The notes beneath the pieces are model-generated. The model worked only from the letters and a program-made list of their open reading frames with translations, was not told where the DNA came from and did not search any database. A DNA stretch of 64,000 bases from assembly GCA_022606425.2 (NCBI GenBank), contig JAHDVF020000135.1, positions 62,001-126,000 on the forward strand, written 5' to 3'. This document shows positions 42,409-53,874 of the stretch, piece by piece. The DNA is from Lepidostoma basale. Taxonomy: Eukaryota > Arthropoda > Insecta > Trichoptera > Lepidostomatidae. How positions within the stretch are numbered: the first letter of the stretch is position 1; every line of letters begins with the position of its first letter. A program made the translations under genes and the position numbers.

Positions 42409-43135
42409 TAATGTTGATATATCATAGTGTTTCGGCCAAAATAATGGACTATAAACTTTTTTTACCATTCTTTCCATGTGTCCAAACCATATTAATGTAT
42501 AATATAAATGTGATGATAACCGATGCTCCCAGAATAGAGAGAGCTTACAGTTTTCAAATTAATTTTTGAAAATCTGTGTAGATACCAGACAGTTATTTTA
42601 TTTGAAATTTAAATAAAGGACAACTTTTCGTCCTGCCTCCCAATATTTACAAACGATATCCTAAGGTAATCCTACAAGTCCCTTTCTGATTGTCTCAACC
42701 CCTTGTTGTTTGTTTTGCTACAAAATAAATTTATAATTTGATTTCGCCGGGTAAACACGCTTTTGGAAGTATCATGGCAGGATCAGACGACGGGCCCTAA
42801 TAAGTATCCTATTTAATTGCAGACAAATTTTCCCCGAAACTCCCTGAATGTTTCATCAAAATTTTCCTTAATTAAATGCATTGTTATTCATATTTCCTTA
42901 CTTTCCCAAAAGCTTGTTATTTCGTATTATTAATGCCGACATTCTAATTCTTTCAAGTCGTAAAGCACAACTTTTACGAATCATACTTTATTGAAAATGA
43001 ATAATAAATGTATTCTGTGTCAACTTGTTAACCCTTCATTTTGTTCATGTTTTTTTTTTTATTTAAGCAAATACGGTATTTTTAGTCGTCTTTTGCAAAT
43101 TAGAATATGGGAAGAAATATGATAATTAAACATAT
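42409..43135. other. AT-rich, no feature recognised
   Basis: ORF 42387-42569 (60 codons) overlaps the palindrome edge and has no motif. Confidence 0.45.
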
Positions 43136-43137
43136 TT

Positions 43138-43400
43138 AAGGTGTTTTGTTTAGGATAATCAAATGATTTTACTGAAATCTCTTGATGGAAGTTCATTTTA
43201 AATAATAATTAAATAAAACGATGTTTTTTAACTTCTTCCACTTTTGTCTTTATTAAAACAGCGACCGGTTTCGCCAGGCTCGCTGGCATGTCTCTGACCA
43301 GTCTGTCGATGTCAGCGAGCCTGGCGAAACCGGTCGCTGTCTAAATAAAGACAAAAGTGGAAGTAGTTAAAAAACAGTGTTTTGTTTACTTATGTACCTA
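43138..43400. ncRNA. Family IV hammerhead-like pair in a palindrome
   Basis: Palindrome arms cover about 43207-43386. Plus member 43298-43341: stem I CAGT/GCTG, CTGTCGA, T, stem II TCAG/CTGG, GAAA, palindromic ACCGGT, C. Minus member 43258-43288 keeps stem II GCCAGCGAGCCTGGC, GAAA and ACCGGTC but its first box is cut short. Outer flanks carry 'tttactgaaatctcttgatg'. Confidence 0.5.
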
Positions 43401-43454
43401 TATCGATTAAAATTTACTTGAATCTAATTTGATTATATTTCATAATATTTATAA

Positions 43455-43735
43455 TCATCGGCTGTCCTTCCTGTCCGAGGAAGACTGTCTTTCAAGGTTG
43501 TGGGTCTGCATGTGACTGAAGAGCCCGATCCTGGACCCACAAATTCTGGGGGTATCTGGGGCAGGCGAAGGCGCTTGTAATGGAGCCGTCACCGTCTCCC
43601 AGTGGTCTCTCCTTTCTCCTCCTCCTCTCTGCGACGTCGTCTCTGTGCAGTACTTCAAAATCTTGCATGCCTTTATGTACTGTTGTTCTCCACCTAGGTC
43701 TGTCTTCTGCATTCTTTTCCCAGCAATCACCAACC
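43455..43735 (-). mobile_element. LINE C-terminus with zinc-knuckle-like end
   Basis: Minus-strand frames give NAEDRPRWRTTVHKGMQDFE and, after a frameshift, CGSRIGLFSHMQTH. A trailing C...CxSRIGLxSHxxTH motif is typical of one LINE family's C-terminus. It joins LINE-B at 43736. Confidence 0.55.
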
Positions 43736-44010
43736 TTTAAAATTTGATTATTTTTGTCATGCCATGTTTTCCTCGGTCTACCTCCATTTACTCCATTTAC
43801 ATCGTCCACGTATACTATTTTAACCATTCTTTCTTCGCCCATACGCTCCATATGTCCAAACCAACTCAACGATCCTTTCATAATTTTGTTCATAATACCT
43901 ACCTTATTTCGCTCTACATTCCTTTCTAATATCAGAATTTAAGATTCTGTCGTAAATCTCTCGACCAAGCAAATGTCTTAGGGACCTCATCTTTACCGCA
44001 TTCAAAAAGC
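43736..44010 (-). mobile_element. LINE-B fragment
   Basis: The frame reads MNKIMKGSLSWFGHMERMGE, RMVKIVYVDDVNGVNGGRPR, KTWHDKNNQILKVGD. Well-preserved, lacking its 3' end, which is replaced by the zinc-knuckle LINE. Confidence 0.75.
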
Positions 44011-44019
44011 TATTTATTT

Positions 44020-44545
44020 AAAAATAAATTTTTAATTAAAAAAAAAAGTTTTTTGTGAAACTAATGCCACTAGCGATGGCTCGTATACTTTAATAGATAG
44101 ATGGGGATATAGAGTGTAGCGTTAAACAATAATTTGTTGGAAATTCTAATAATATTCTATTTACAAATTAGAAGATTTTTCCGTTTGTAGAAAATTCGCT
44201 TTTTCATGAAATGATGGGGGAACATTGCGATTTTTTTTTGTGAATTAAGATACTGTTTTTTCCACTTTGGAATATATTTTTCCGACGTATTACAAAGATT
44301 TTACTCCATCATGAGGAAAATGATATAAATTGAAAAGTCGAAAGAAAAAATAAAGCTGTTTTGTTTTGTTTATTTATAAAAAAAAGTCATCGTTGTAGAA
44401 TTCCACAACGTTCATCAAAATTTTACTTTTTAACAGATTACTTTTTAACAATTTTATTGTTTCTTGAACAAAGACGTAAAATCCCATATTTAATAATTAA
44501 TATTGAATGTATGGAGTTTTACGTTATTGTTCAAAATACAATAAA
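44020..44545. other. AT-rich, no feature recognised
   Basis: No repeat match or ORF motif. Confidence 0.45.
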
Positions 44546-44547
44546 TA

Positions 44548-44870
44548 AAAATCTTTTTCTTCTTCTTCTTCTTCTTCTTCATCTTCCTTATTATAGACCT
44601 ATGTGGTCTGTTCTCCAGAGTGTTGCTCCTCCTGTGAGGTAGATTTCCAGCTGTCCTTCCATCTTTTAGGAGGTCTTCCAAGAGAACGAGTCCTATGAGG
44701 CTGATTATGCAATGGAATATAGTGGAGTCTGGTGGTGTCCATTCTTTGAACGTGACCGTACCAGTCCCTTTTTCGCTGCCTGCTCCATCTTATAATATCC
44801 TCAACCTCACATATTCTTGTGTTCCTCACGCGATCTCTCAGTGTCTTGCCTGCTATCGTCCATCATCGTA
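44548..44870 (-). mobile_element. LINE-C (subfamily 2) 3' end, (AAG)n tail
   Basis: The frame reads RNTRICEVEDIIRWSRQRKR, DWYGHVQRMDTTRLHYIPLH. The tail is (CTT)n on plus at 44556-44581. Confidence 0.75.
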
Positions 44871-45700
44871 AATAAAAATAATTATTTTAAATCATCGTAA
44901 GATTGATGTTGACTTTTAAATTTTGCACCGTTCAAACCTCATCTTGAATATACGTACTAATTTGCGAGTGTACTCGCGTATTTTCTATGACCGACTCAAC
45001 ACGAAAAGATCGAGCGCGTTAACTCGCTTATGTTGCTTAACATGTTAATCTTAATCACATCACAACTATCCAACATTGTCTCACGTAGAACATATCATTG
45101 CGTTGGTTCATATAGTACGTGGAGGGTGTATATTAGTGCAGCGCTAACGTTCCTTGCAAGATCCTCGTATTTATATCACCCGGATATCCTGTCTCTGGAC
45201 CTTTTTCCAGTCACTGCGAGCGGGGACAGCACCCCATTAGCACACTACCCCTGTGATTAATTCCCGTCGTCCCTAATACACAAATGTATTTGGCCCGCCT
45301 CTTAAAATGTGATAAAATCGCATTTATTCACACAAAAGTGACAGGGTTTTCATTACTACGCGGATAAGGGTGTATTCTCGCATTTTTTTAAATTTATGAA
45401 CTGATTCATAACGGTTTTATTATTATTTTTTTCGAATCCGTGAAGTGACTATGTGTCTCATTTTATTTCGATTGCAAATGTGAAATCAATGTTAAATACA
45501 ACAACGATTGTATTATTTCTGCTTATACAGGTATACTTGTTACAAACATTTTAATAAATTTATGTTTCTGCAGTGCTGATATATCAATTTGACTATCTTA
45601 CCTCTCTACACTGAAAATTCTACATAACATTTTCAAAAATTGTGATCTAGAAGCTTACCCATTTTTAAAGTACAAACAGTAAGAAAATCGGTCGATGTTG
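44871..45700. other. No feature recognised
   Basis: ORF 45030-45260 (76 codons) shows no known motif. 45100-45260 is somewhat GC-richer. Confidence 0.4.
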
Positions 45701-45702
45701 AG

Positions 45703-45920
45703 TATTTCGCTTAGAGACCTATACCCAACGCGAAGATAAGAAAACGCACCAGGGTCACCGATGTAGGGATACGTATTGCGAAGATGAAGTGGCAGTGGGT
45801 TGATCATGTGTGGGATTATGGATGATGGAGCCAGAGGGTTACTGAATGCGAGAAGAGCCTGGAGAACACTGGCGAGAGACCGATAGAGATGGCTTGGTAG
45901 TAGAGAGGCTTACGTCTATA
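45703..45920 (+). mobile_element. LINE-G-type fragment, decayed
   Basis: In broken frames 'cttagagacctatacccaacg', 'aggtcaccgatgtagg' and 'aagatgaagtggcagtgggtt' follow the order SLRD..., KVTD..., KWQW of LINE-G. 'cctggagaacactggcgagaga' follows. Confidence 0.5.
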
Positions 45921-47420
45921 AGTGGATGGGTACAAGCTTACAAAGACAACATCGTCAAAAATATTCATGTTTATTAGGCGTTGAATTAATTCATAAAAAT
46001 TGTATAGGCATTAGATTAAATAATTTTGAAGCCTTGGAGATAAGGAAATTAATAAACAGCAACCAAAATATTATCAATAATCAAATTAACCTATCGTTCA
46101 GCCCTATTCTTAATTTGTTTCCAGCGAAGTTAGGTCATTCTTCATAAGCTGGTATTTCCTTCTATTTGTTGTGACGTGCGCATTAGTATTCATTTGTACA
46201 TAATACACCAAATTACATTTATTTACATTTCCTAGAAATTTGCTATTTCAAACCATTTCTTACCCCCTTCCTTTCTTTATTTTACCCCCACCGCTCTGAT
46301 TTCACATTATTTGTATTTATTTGTATCTAATGACATTTTCATCAGAAACTTCCTTTGTTATTTCAAAGGTAAACATTTTTCCGATTATACTTTTCCTTCT
46401 CGCACCCCCTCCTCTGATTTCACCACCGTTTACTATTATATGGGTGTTTTTCAAAAAGTTTGCTCGTTGCGTAATAATTCCACTACGTCACATTTGGCGT
46501 TCCACTAATACATCACGTCGCATAGTGAATGTGACGTATGATGCCAGTATTGAAACAAACTCCAAAATGCAGGTTTATGAATATGATTTTATTAAATATT
46601 ACATTGAATTCAGATTCTAGATGTCGGTCATTTTTACCCATGAAAAGCTGTAAGTCAAACAATCAATACTTACATTATAGAATCACGTTCGTAGTGGAAA
46701 ATAAAAACAGCACGTCGTGACGCCCGACCACTATTTCACATAACATAATGCGACTGGTGTCAATTTACGAACATGGCGACCGTTGACGAGCTATAAAATG
46801 TTGCCATCAATCAAATATATACTTAGTTTATAGTAAATTTTTCGTTTAAATCAGTATATCGACGTAGCGTATACGGAATTTTCCACCAACGTCGTTTTGA
46901 GTGACTAAATAAAAACAGTATTTTATATTATTTTGAACTCTAATACGCTGTTATCTAGGAATATTATTGAATCTGGATCATATAATCATAACATAAAACT
47001 CTTGGACAAGAAGTAGCTTATCAATGAATATTTTTCGTTTATAAAGTGCAAAAGGAGCGTGGGACACTAGAAAAATCACCACTTTTCTATCGTATATTCC
47101 CAATAATTAAGCAAAATAAACAGATATAAGTACTTTTGGATATGTGAATAATCAATTTGTGAGTTATTCTGTTGTTTTGAGATATAAAAAAACAGTTTTA
47201 AAATCAATAGCCTGCAGAATTACCTCGAAAGTCATAGGACATGTAATTTTCGAGTAAACATTTTATTTGAAAAACACCCACATGTACATTTAAATTTTGG
47301 GTTTTTGTTTAGTTGTTATACTGCTCTGGTGAAGCTTGGGTCCTAACTAAACTAGTTGGCATCAATTATAATAAACAAACCGTGGTTAAATACAGAGATT
47401 TTTTTTTAATTAATAGAAAA
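45921..47420. other. Long stretch with no recognised element
   Basis: Several short ORFs (45926-46147, 46311-46508, 46321-46620) lack known motifs and overlap in different frames. 46480-46560 repeats 'cgtcacattt...cacgtcgcatagtgaatgtgacg', a short imperfect inverted repeat. It may be older unique DNA. Confidence 0.35.
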
Positions 47421-47422
47421 TT

Positions 47423-47515
47423 GACTAACTAACTGATATAATGGACCGTCACACTGCTCTTTCCTGACATTCTTCTCTAGCTCCCTCAACAATCATACAT
47501 CGAATCATGCACGAG
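47423..47515 (-). mobile_element. LINE-B scrap
   Basis: 'actaactaactgatataatg' and 'gaccgtcacactgctctttcc' match the LINE-B 3' region; the 'catcacgccg' block is deleted. Confidence 0.55.
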
Positions 47516-47864
47516 AAGAAATCATGACAGTCTGCGACATTAGCGTGAATGATGAAAATCTGGAATAAGTAGAAGTTTTTATATGTATATTCAGGTAATG
47601 TTTGCAAAGGATGAGCGAGTGGAGAGTGATATCAAAGAAAAGTTGGGGCAGGCAATCAAGTGAACGATTTTCATCGCAAACAAAAGTCTATCAAAAAAGC
47701 TAGAAAGTTCCTTAAGTAAAATTGGAAAAAAAAATCACAATTATCAGATGGGGACATTTTATATTTATACTAAAGAAATTAATAAACCAATATTTAATTA
47801 CAAAAATTAATATTTTTATGCCATACATAAATAATTATAAATAATTTGGCATGGGTAAATGTTA

Positions 47865-47970
47865 CAATGTACAAATATTGAGAAAGCAAAAAAGTATGTC
47901 AGAAAAGAACATTGTGGTAGTCCATTCTTTCTGCCTCCCCTCCGGAAGACGGCGTGATGGTTTGTTAGTT
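47865..47970 (+). mobile_element. LINE-B 3'-terminal scrap
   Basis: 'gtcagaaaagaacattgtgg', 'agtccattctttctgcctcc' and 'gacggcgtgatggtttgtta'. Confidence 0.65.
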
Positions 47971-48194
47971 AGATACAAATTGAAATTACTTTATGTCCCC
48001 CATATGTATAATCATGTACAACCTAAATATCGCAACATAATAAAAAAAATTTTGAAACGATTATATTTCATATTATTTTATCTTTAATGCAACTAAAAAA
48101 GTTTAAGACACCATACTAGCGACATCTATTATTTTATTTATGAACGAAAATCTCATTTCTTCCATTCAATGATTATACAAATAATACAAATTTA

Positions 48195-48460
48195 ACAGTA
48201 TAAAGATATTGATTCATTGGTTTGAGTCCGCGCTAACACTTATATTTAATACCAAGAGATGCCGCCTATTTGAGTTTGATTCTGAAATGTCACTTAGTGT
48301 TATGAACAAAATAATGGCACTGGGAATGAATGAATGGAGAAATAATGATGAAAAAAGTATACCCATGAAAAGGAGGAAAACCGAAGAAGAGGTGGTACGA
48401 TCAAATCAATCATAATTTAAATGTCGGTCACGTGAGGAATCGGAAAACTCGATGTGAATA
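48195..48460 (+). mobile_element. LINE-B fragment, decayed
   Basis: The frame includes ALGMNEWRNNDEKSIPMKRR; the tract continues with 'gatcaaatcaatcataattt' and 'ggtcacgtgaggaatcgg', the KTWHDQI...VGHVRNR region. Confidence 0.5.
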
Positions 48461-48544
48461 CATGAATGCTGAGGAACACATAATATTAAAATGATAATAA
48501 AAAAAATCAGTACTCGTAAATTGCATTATATGGTAATATATTTA

Positions 48545-49012
48545 CAAAATATGGAGTTATAATGGCAAAGAAAGTATACATAAAATATTTACGATGTAAA
48601 CTGAACCAGAAATGGAGGAAGAGCGAATAAAACGTACAGTAGAAAATATAATAAATACAGTAGAAATGAGATCTCTAAGACGAATGTGTAAAAAATCTGC
48701 CTGAGTGTCGAATGAAAATAAAGTATGTGAATGCAGTGCGAATGAATGTGTTATGAAAGGAACATTAATGTTAAAAAAAATTAAATGGATGTAGAAATAG
48801 AGGAAGAGAGAAGAGAAATAAGTCTTGGCACGATCAAATAAATCAAATATTGAATGCTGGTTTACGTGATGAGTCAGAGAAATCGACGTGCGTGCTTGAC
48901 ACAATGTATGAATGTTGAAGAATTGGGGGAAATACGTCAGGAAAGAACATAATACCTATTATTTCTGCCTACCCCTTCGGAGAGGCGGCGTGTTGGCTAG
49001 TTAGTAAGCTAG
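48545..49012 (+). mobile_element. LINE-B 3' end
   Basis: It contains 'gaaatgagatctctaagacg', 'cttggcacgatcaaataaat', 'tcagagaaatcgacgtgcgt' and ends 'gaggcggcgtgttggctagt' plus (TTAG). Multiple frameshifts. Confidence 0.65.
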
Positions 49013-49475
49013 ATATTACTTTTAAAAAATGTTGACGTGATCCGATCCTTTACCTATCAGATGATGAATAAAAAAGTACTTAATATATTAACACACACTC
49101 ATAATTCACAATATTTTAATAAAAATTGATAAAAAATATTTTCAGTTCTCTAATAAATTCACACAAAACAAAAGAAATAGTAGAGTTTATTACAATTTAT
49201 AATAAATAACAGATAATATGCAACGAAACGTCGAAAATCAAATGCTCGCGACGAAGGACAAACGAATATAGTATAATGGCGGCCGATGGGATACTTCACA
49301 GATGTGATTTACCGACAGCGCGCATATAAACCGTAATTATGACGAAGTTAAACACATTTCATTTATTATCTTTACAGATTTTTGTAAAGGATAGATGTAG
49401 GTAAGTATTGGAGTCATTTGTGGTTCCAAATTCTTGACGGCTACCGATGCAAATAGGTTAAACCCAGAATTGTGA
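49013..49475. other. No feature recognised
   Basis: AT-rich with a short GC-richer patch at 49245-49330. Confidence 0.45.
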
Positions 49476-49477
49476 AG

Positions 49478-49692
49478 GCAGAAATAATGGACCGCCACAC
49501 TGTTCTTTCCGGACATACTTCTCTCATTTCTCAACACCATATTTTTCCCTCGATTTCTCCGACTCCTCGCAAGGCCGGCGTTCAGTATTTGATTGATTTG
49601 ATCATTCCACGTTTTCCTCGGTCTTCCTCTTCTTCTCTAATAGTTCCGTTTACATCGTTTATATAAATTTTCTTAACCATTATTTCTTCATT
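49478..49692 (-). mobile_element. LINE-B fragment
   Basis: 'gaaataatggaccgccacac' to 'gttccgtttacatcgtttat', minus-strand C-terminal tract. Joined to LINE-C of the opposite strand at about 49700. Confidence 0.65.
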
Positions 49693-49702
49693 TACGTATT
49701 TT

Positions 49703-50132
49703 AATATAATACTATTGAGGAGAGCAAAATTCGAATCTACAAGACATGCGTACGTCCTATAATGACATATGGAATAGAAACGAGAGCTGACACCATCAGA
49801 ACAAAAAGTCTCATAAGAACCACAGAAATGGAGACTCTCCAATGCGTTGCGGGAACGACACTTCGAGACAGAATAAAAAATTCTGAAATAAGAATGATCT
49901 GAAATGTGGAAGATGTTGTGCGATGGGGAAGACTGAGAAGACGCTACTGGAGAGATCATGTGGAAAGAGCATGTTCTGAAAGAGTGATAAATATAGCCGC
50001 AAAGGAAGTACCAACAGGAAATCGACCTGGAGGAAGACCACCTAGATACAGTTGGACATCTGCATCCCAGAAACAGGCTTCGAGAAAAAACAGGACATAG
50101 TCCTAAATAAAGTAGAAGAAGAAGACTATTTA
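49703..50132 (+). mobile_element. LINE-C C-terminus with (AAG)n tail
   Basis: Frames give RIYKTCVRPIMTYGIETRAD, TLRDRIKNSEIRMI stop, MEDVVRWGRLRRRYWRDHVE and PTGNRPGGRPPRYSW. The tail is at 50110-50128. Confidence 0.75.
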
Positions 50133-50540
50133 GGAGTACTAAGAATGTTTATTAACGATTTAATTGTATGTGTCACTTGAGATAGCATAGAACCCCTTTT
50201 CCAGTTACCTTTTATTTTCTACTTTGTATTATTACCATTAGCGTAATTGCAAGTATAGACAGATTTCTCTTCCAATTAAGACATCCCTCGCTGCTTTAAA
50301 AATCAAAGGGTCTCTAAATTAATTTCTCTTGAAATCCTCGCAGTAACAATTATAAGGACTAAGAATCCTTTGATCATCAAACGTCTAGTGAAATAATGCG
50401 TCTGTGTTCTAAATATCTTAATTGTTATTAAGGTAGAAAGTGGATTCATTTAAAAAAAATTATTTGACATTCTTAGACGTGTATATAATGAAATTTAAAA
50501 AAAATGTTGTAAGAAATCTTTTTAGAACGTACATATATTT
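50133..50540. other. No feature recognised
   Basis: AT-rich, no ORF motif. Confidence 0.5.
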
Positions 50541-50546
50541 ATAATA

Positions 50547-50661
50547 GTTAAAATCCACTAATGTTTGTGTATTTGAACGGTTTTGGCATCTCGCTGCCTT
50601 CAGAAAATGGCAGCGAACTGTCGAAACCGGTGGAAGACACAAACATTAGTGGATTTTAACT
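50547..50661. ncRNA. Family III hammerhead-like pair in a 115-bp palindrome
   Basis: Arms 'gttaaaatccactaatgttt' and 'aaacattagtggattttaac' are perfectly inverted. The plus member 50604-50635 has CAGAAAA, T, stem II GGCAG with partner CTGTC, GAAA, ACCGGT. The minus member has AAAA in place of GAAA. The two motifs overlap at the centre, so both cannot fold at once. Confidence 0.45.
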
Positions 50662-50671
50662 AAATATGCAT

Positions 50672-50742
50672 TATTTTTCTCGACATGTATATATCGTTCC
50701 CTCGATGACGAAGGTGCCTTTGAAACATGTCGAGAAAATAAA
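50672..50742 (+). ncRNA. Hammerhead-like motif, family V
   Basis: Stem I CTC/GAG, box GATGACGA (first base of CTGACGA altered), stem II AGG/CTT, GAAA, palindromic ACATGT, C at about 50731. An inverted partial copy (tttctcgacatgt) lies at 50675-50688. Confidence 0.4.
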
Positions 50743-50867
50743 CTCAAAAGTGGAAATAAAACGTGTTTTAAATTATTAAAAAATAGACAATATTAGAAGT
50801 GAATTCAATGCGAATGAAACAAAATCACAAAAGAAACATGTAAATAATGAAATTTAAAAAAAGGTTC

Positions 50868-50976
50868 AAAAATCCATTAATGTTTGTCTTCTAACGGTTT
50901 TGGCATCTCGCTGCCATCTTCAGAAAATGGCAGAGAGCTGTCGAAGGCACAAACGTTAGTGGATTTTAACTCATTA
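50868..50976. ncRNA. Family III hammerhead-like pair in a palindrome
   Basis: Minus member: CTGAAGA intact, T, GGCAG...TGCC stem II, then AAAA instead of GAAA. Plus member: CAGAAAA, GGCAGAGAGCTGTC, GAAGGC. Outer arms 'aatccattaatgtttgtctt' and 'cacaaacgttagtggatttt' are inverted. Confidence 0.4.
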
Positions 50977-50999
50977 TAAATTTTTTCAACACTTTTTTT

Positions 51000-51046
51000 T
51001 AAGGATTAATTGTATCTCAATAGAGACGAAGATGCAAATTGGAAAC
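51000..51046. mobile_element. Foldback MITE arm scrap
   Basis: 'aaggattaattgtatctcaa' then 'gagacgaagatgcaaattg', fused to LINE-B. Confidence 0.6.
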
Positions 51047-51400
51047 CTACAATGTCGGACAATAAATGAAAATATAAGAAGTGAATGTGGTGCGAATGAT
51101 GGTGTTATGAACAAAATAATGAAAGGATCATTAAGATGGTTTGGACATATGGAAAGAATGAATACAGAAATAATGGTAAAAAAAATATACATAAACCATG
51201 TAAATGTAACTAGAAATAGAGGAAGGCCGAGGAAAACGTGGCACGATCAAATAAATCAAATATTGAATGTCGGCCACGTGAGGAGTCAGAGAGATCGTGG
51301 CGTGTGCATGACACGATGTATGAATGTTAAGAAAGCGAGAAAAATATGTCAGGAAAGAAAAGTGTGGCAGTGTGTGATGGTTAGTAAGTTAGTTAGTTTT
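51047..51400 (+). mobile_element. LINE-B 3' end, best-preserved C-terminus
   Basis: A 129-codon ORF reads SECGANDGVMNKIMKGSLRW, FGHMERMNTEIMVKKIYINH, NRGRPRKTWHDQINQILNVG, HVRSQRDRGVCMTRCMNVKK, ARKICQERKVWQ. It ends (TTAG)n at 51377-51397. The final 'ccattctttctgcctacc' block is deleted. Confidence 0.8.
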
Positions 51401-51770
51401 TGTAAAAGCTTTTTAAAATAATATAATATTTTGAATCAAATACATTTTCGCGAGATTTCGCTTATTTACGTAACAATTCGTTTCTTGGTTAAAAAAAACT
51501 AGCTTTGAAAAGAAGTCGGTCGAATTTGCGAAGCGAAAAAATGGAAGTGAATAATAATTTAGGCAGAGGAAAATTCAAAAAAATTGCTAACGACGTGTGT
51601 CGCGATGAAAAGCCTTTTTCCACCATCACTCAAAGGGAATCCATCAATGTCCTAATGCGTTTTTTTTTCTTTTCATGAAACCTTTTAATTCTTACAACCT
51701 TATAAGATTATGGCCAGAGGCGTAGCGAATATTTTGAAAATTTATTTAAACGCCAATCACTTGCCAATGC
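51401..51770. other. Unrecognised; one small ORF
   Basis: A 58-codon ORF at 51541-51717 (plus) starts MEVNNNLGRGKFKKIANDVC. I recognise no family. It sits between LINE-B copies and may be chance. Confidence 0.2.
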
Positions 51771-51774
51771 TAAT

Positions 51775-51995
51775 TCTACTAACTAACTAACTAACTAACC
51801 ATCACGCCGTTTCCCCGAAGGGGTAGGCAGAAAGAATGGACTGCCACACTTTTCTTTTCTGACATATTTCTCTCGGTTCCTCAACATTTATACATCGTGG
51901 CATGCACGCGCGTCGATTTCTCTGACTCCTCACATGGCCGACATTCAATATTTGATTTATTTGATCGTGCCACGTTTGGTCTTCCTCTATTTCTA
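51775..51995 (-). mobile_element. LINE-B 3' end with (AACT)n
   Basis: (AACT)n at 51777-51797, 'catcacgccgtttccccgaa', then the tract to 'cgtgccacgtttggtcttcc'. Confidence 0.75.
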
Positions 51996-52216
51996 GTTAG
52001 AAAAAAATTAATTAAAAACAATGTTTTACAATCATCCAAGTCTTTCTCTGGATGGTTGACGAGGAAGATTCACAGACAATGCTCTATTAACTGTGTGGTC
52101 TTTGGTATCTTTATAATAAAACTACTATGATAGAAAATAATGTTTTTATCTTTTTGATTATTTTATTTTTAAGAAAAAATATGTCTTTGTTTTATTTGAT
52201 GTAGATTGTTTATATA

Positions 52217-52962
52217 GGGGTGACCCAAAATTAAAGCAAGATTTGAATTAAATAGAAATCACAGCTTTTAGTCTTTAGATTGATTTTTTTTATTGAATCA
52301 TAAATTTCATAGTATAGAGTTATTTATAAAAGAACACATCAGGCAAATGGCCTCAACGGTTTTGCTGGCACATACGCACTCTTTTGTCGTTAATTTTCAT
52401 GACCATTTTGCATAAATGTGGCTCAATTTCGTTGATGCAGCGTTTAATTTCCTGTAATGCATGGATGGTTGTGGGCTTGTTGACATTAATCTTTTATTTA
52501 AAATAATCCTATAAAAATAAATCTAATGGTCTTAAATCAACCCCCTAGATCGTGATCTAGGGGGCCAATTCCGATCACTGAAATGAGAGAGTAAAAACAA
52601 ACGGATTTTCGCCAACACTCTCACACACTTCTTCGATATTGACATTTGAACGGCTTGTTTTTGGACGACAAGTGCGTTTAGCGTCTCCGACTGATCCAGT
52701 CTTCCTGAATTTTTCAATTAATCTCTTCACAGTTGACGAAGTTAAAACACTTTTCCGATCATATTTTGTTTCAATCTTTCTAATTGCGGCCGCCAAAATT
52801 TCATTATTTTGGAGATATTGTTCAATTATGAAAACACGTTGTTGTATCGTGTAACGCTCCATTTTTACTAACCCTAAACTGTCAGCTACCAAATCGCCTT
52901 TTTTCGTTGTTGCCAACAATTCACTGCACAATTTCAAATCTTGCTTAAATTTTGGGTCACCA
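52217..52962 (-). mobile_element. Mariner/Tc1-superfamily element, internally deleted (746 bp)
   Basis: Ends GGGGTGACCCAAAATT and AATTTTGGGTCACC are inverted, and the repeat continues through 'aagcaagatttgaa' for about 28 bp. TA flanks both ends. The minus-strand ORF from 52862 encodes MERYTIQQRVFIIEQYLQNN, TSSTVKRLIEKFRKTGSVGD, PKTSRSNVNIEEV, an N-terminal helix-turn-helix domain. It then jumps to NWPPRSR, and in another frame PLDLFL (third catalytic Asp region) and ALQEIKRCINEIEPHLCKMV near the C-terminus. The catalytic core between is deleted. Confidence 0.8.
52541..52564. repeat. Perfect 24-bp palindrome inside the mariner element
   Basis: CCCCCTAGATC and GATCTAGGGGG are 11-bp perfect arms around GT. 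It lies where the motif W-P-P-R-S-x-D-L should continue and adds sequence that breaks the frame. Confidence 0.7.
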
Positions 52963-53470
52963 TATATTATAAAATTTTCAATAAATATATTTTAGGATTT
53001 TTGGCAGTATAAATAGCCAGGAACTATCTAATAAAATGCCGGCTACGCCGCTGTTTGTGGCACTTTCCACTCACTTTTCATAAGATTCAAACTTGATAAA
53101 TCTTGAATTAAAGGCTTCGTTATTGTTTGCTTTTAACCCCGTTTTCCTTTTTCGTAATCCTTTTTAAGGAATAACGTGGAAAACCTATTTTAAACATTTT
53201 CCGTACATTACTTACATTTTTTGAACCAGTGTTTATAATACCAGTATACCAGTGCTACGCGAATTCATGCAATCTCGCATCGCATTGTACTATATATCGA
53301 GTGGTAAATGTATTTCAAGTTCAAGTGCGCAGTTCTTATAAGACAGTGGCAGCGTAGTGCGACTGTGGAAACAATATGAACGATGTTGCAAAATCACACT
53401 AGATATCTGCTATACGTCAGTTTAAATTTTATCATTATAAATCGTCACTTAATAGTTTCGAAACAAAATT
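52963..53470. other. No feature recognised
   Basis: No ORF motif or repeat family. Confidence 0.45.
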
Positions 53471-53474
53471 AATA

Positions 53475-53600
53475 CTAGTCCATTGTTTTGGCCGAAAAAC
53501 TATGACACTTAAACATTATAAACTGTTAAATTAAAAAACTTAGTTTTATATATCACAATTGGATTTTGATTTTACGCGACATCTGTTTCGTCAACCAGCT
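53475..53600 (-). repeat. Family I ribozyme unit, truncated
   Basis: 'ccattgttttggccgaaaaa', 'aaactgttaaatt', 'ttttacgcgacatctgtttcgtc'. The ribozyme keeps stem III and GAAA, but the first box is cut by the SINE-E junction. Confidence 0.5.
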
Positions 53601-53872
53601 AACCATCACGCCGTCTCCCCGAAAGGGTAGGCAGAAAGAATGGACTGTCACATTTTAACCGATGTGGCAGTCCATCCTTCTCTTTTCGCCAAGCGGGAGA
53701 CGCGGTGTGATAGGTTGCGAACCTCATCGCCACCAATAGGCATCTCCCACGCACACTTCGATCGTCCAACATCCACAAAATAAATCTAAAACAAATCATA
53801 TAAAATACAATGATATAAAACAAAATTAATACTTAATAAAAATATGTTAAAACCTATTTTCACACCACTTTT
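53600..53872 (-). mobile_element. SINE-E copy
   Basis: It starts with 'catcacgccgtctccccgaa', contains 'gatgtggcagtccatccttc', 'ggcgatgaggttcgcaacct' (on minus) and 'catctcccacgcacacttcg'. Similar to 34786-35245. Confidence 0.7.
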
Positions 53873-53874
53873 TT

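Noticed and set aside
43455..43893. A 133-codon host protein
   Set aside because: It is a fusion of the LINE-B C-terminus with a second LINE's C-terminus.
45926..46720. Small host exons
   Set aside because: Several short ORFs but none with a recognisable domain, and they overlap in conflicting frames.
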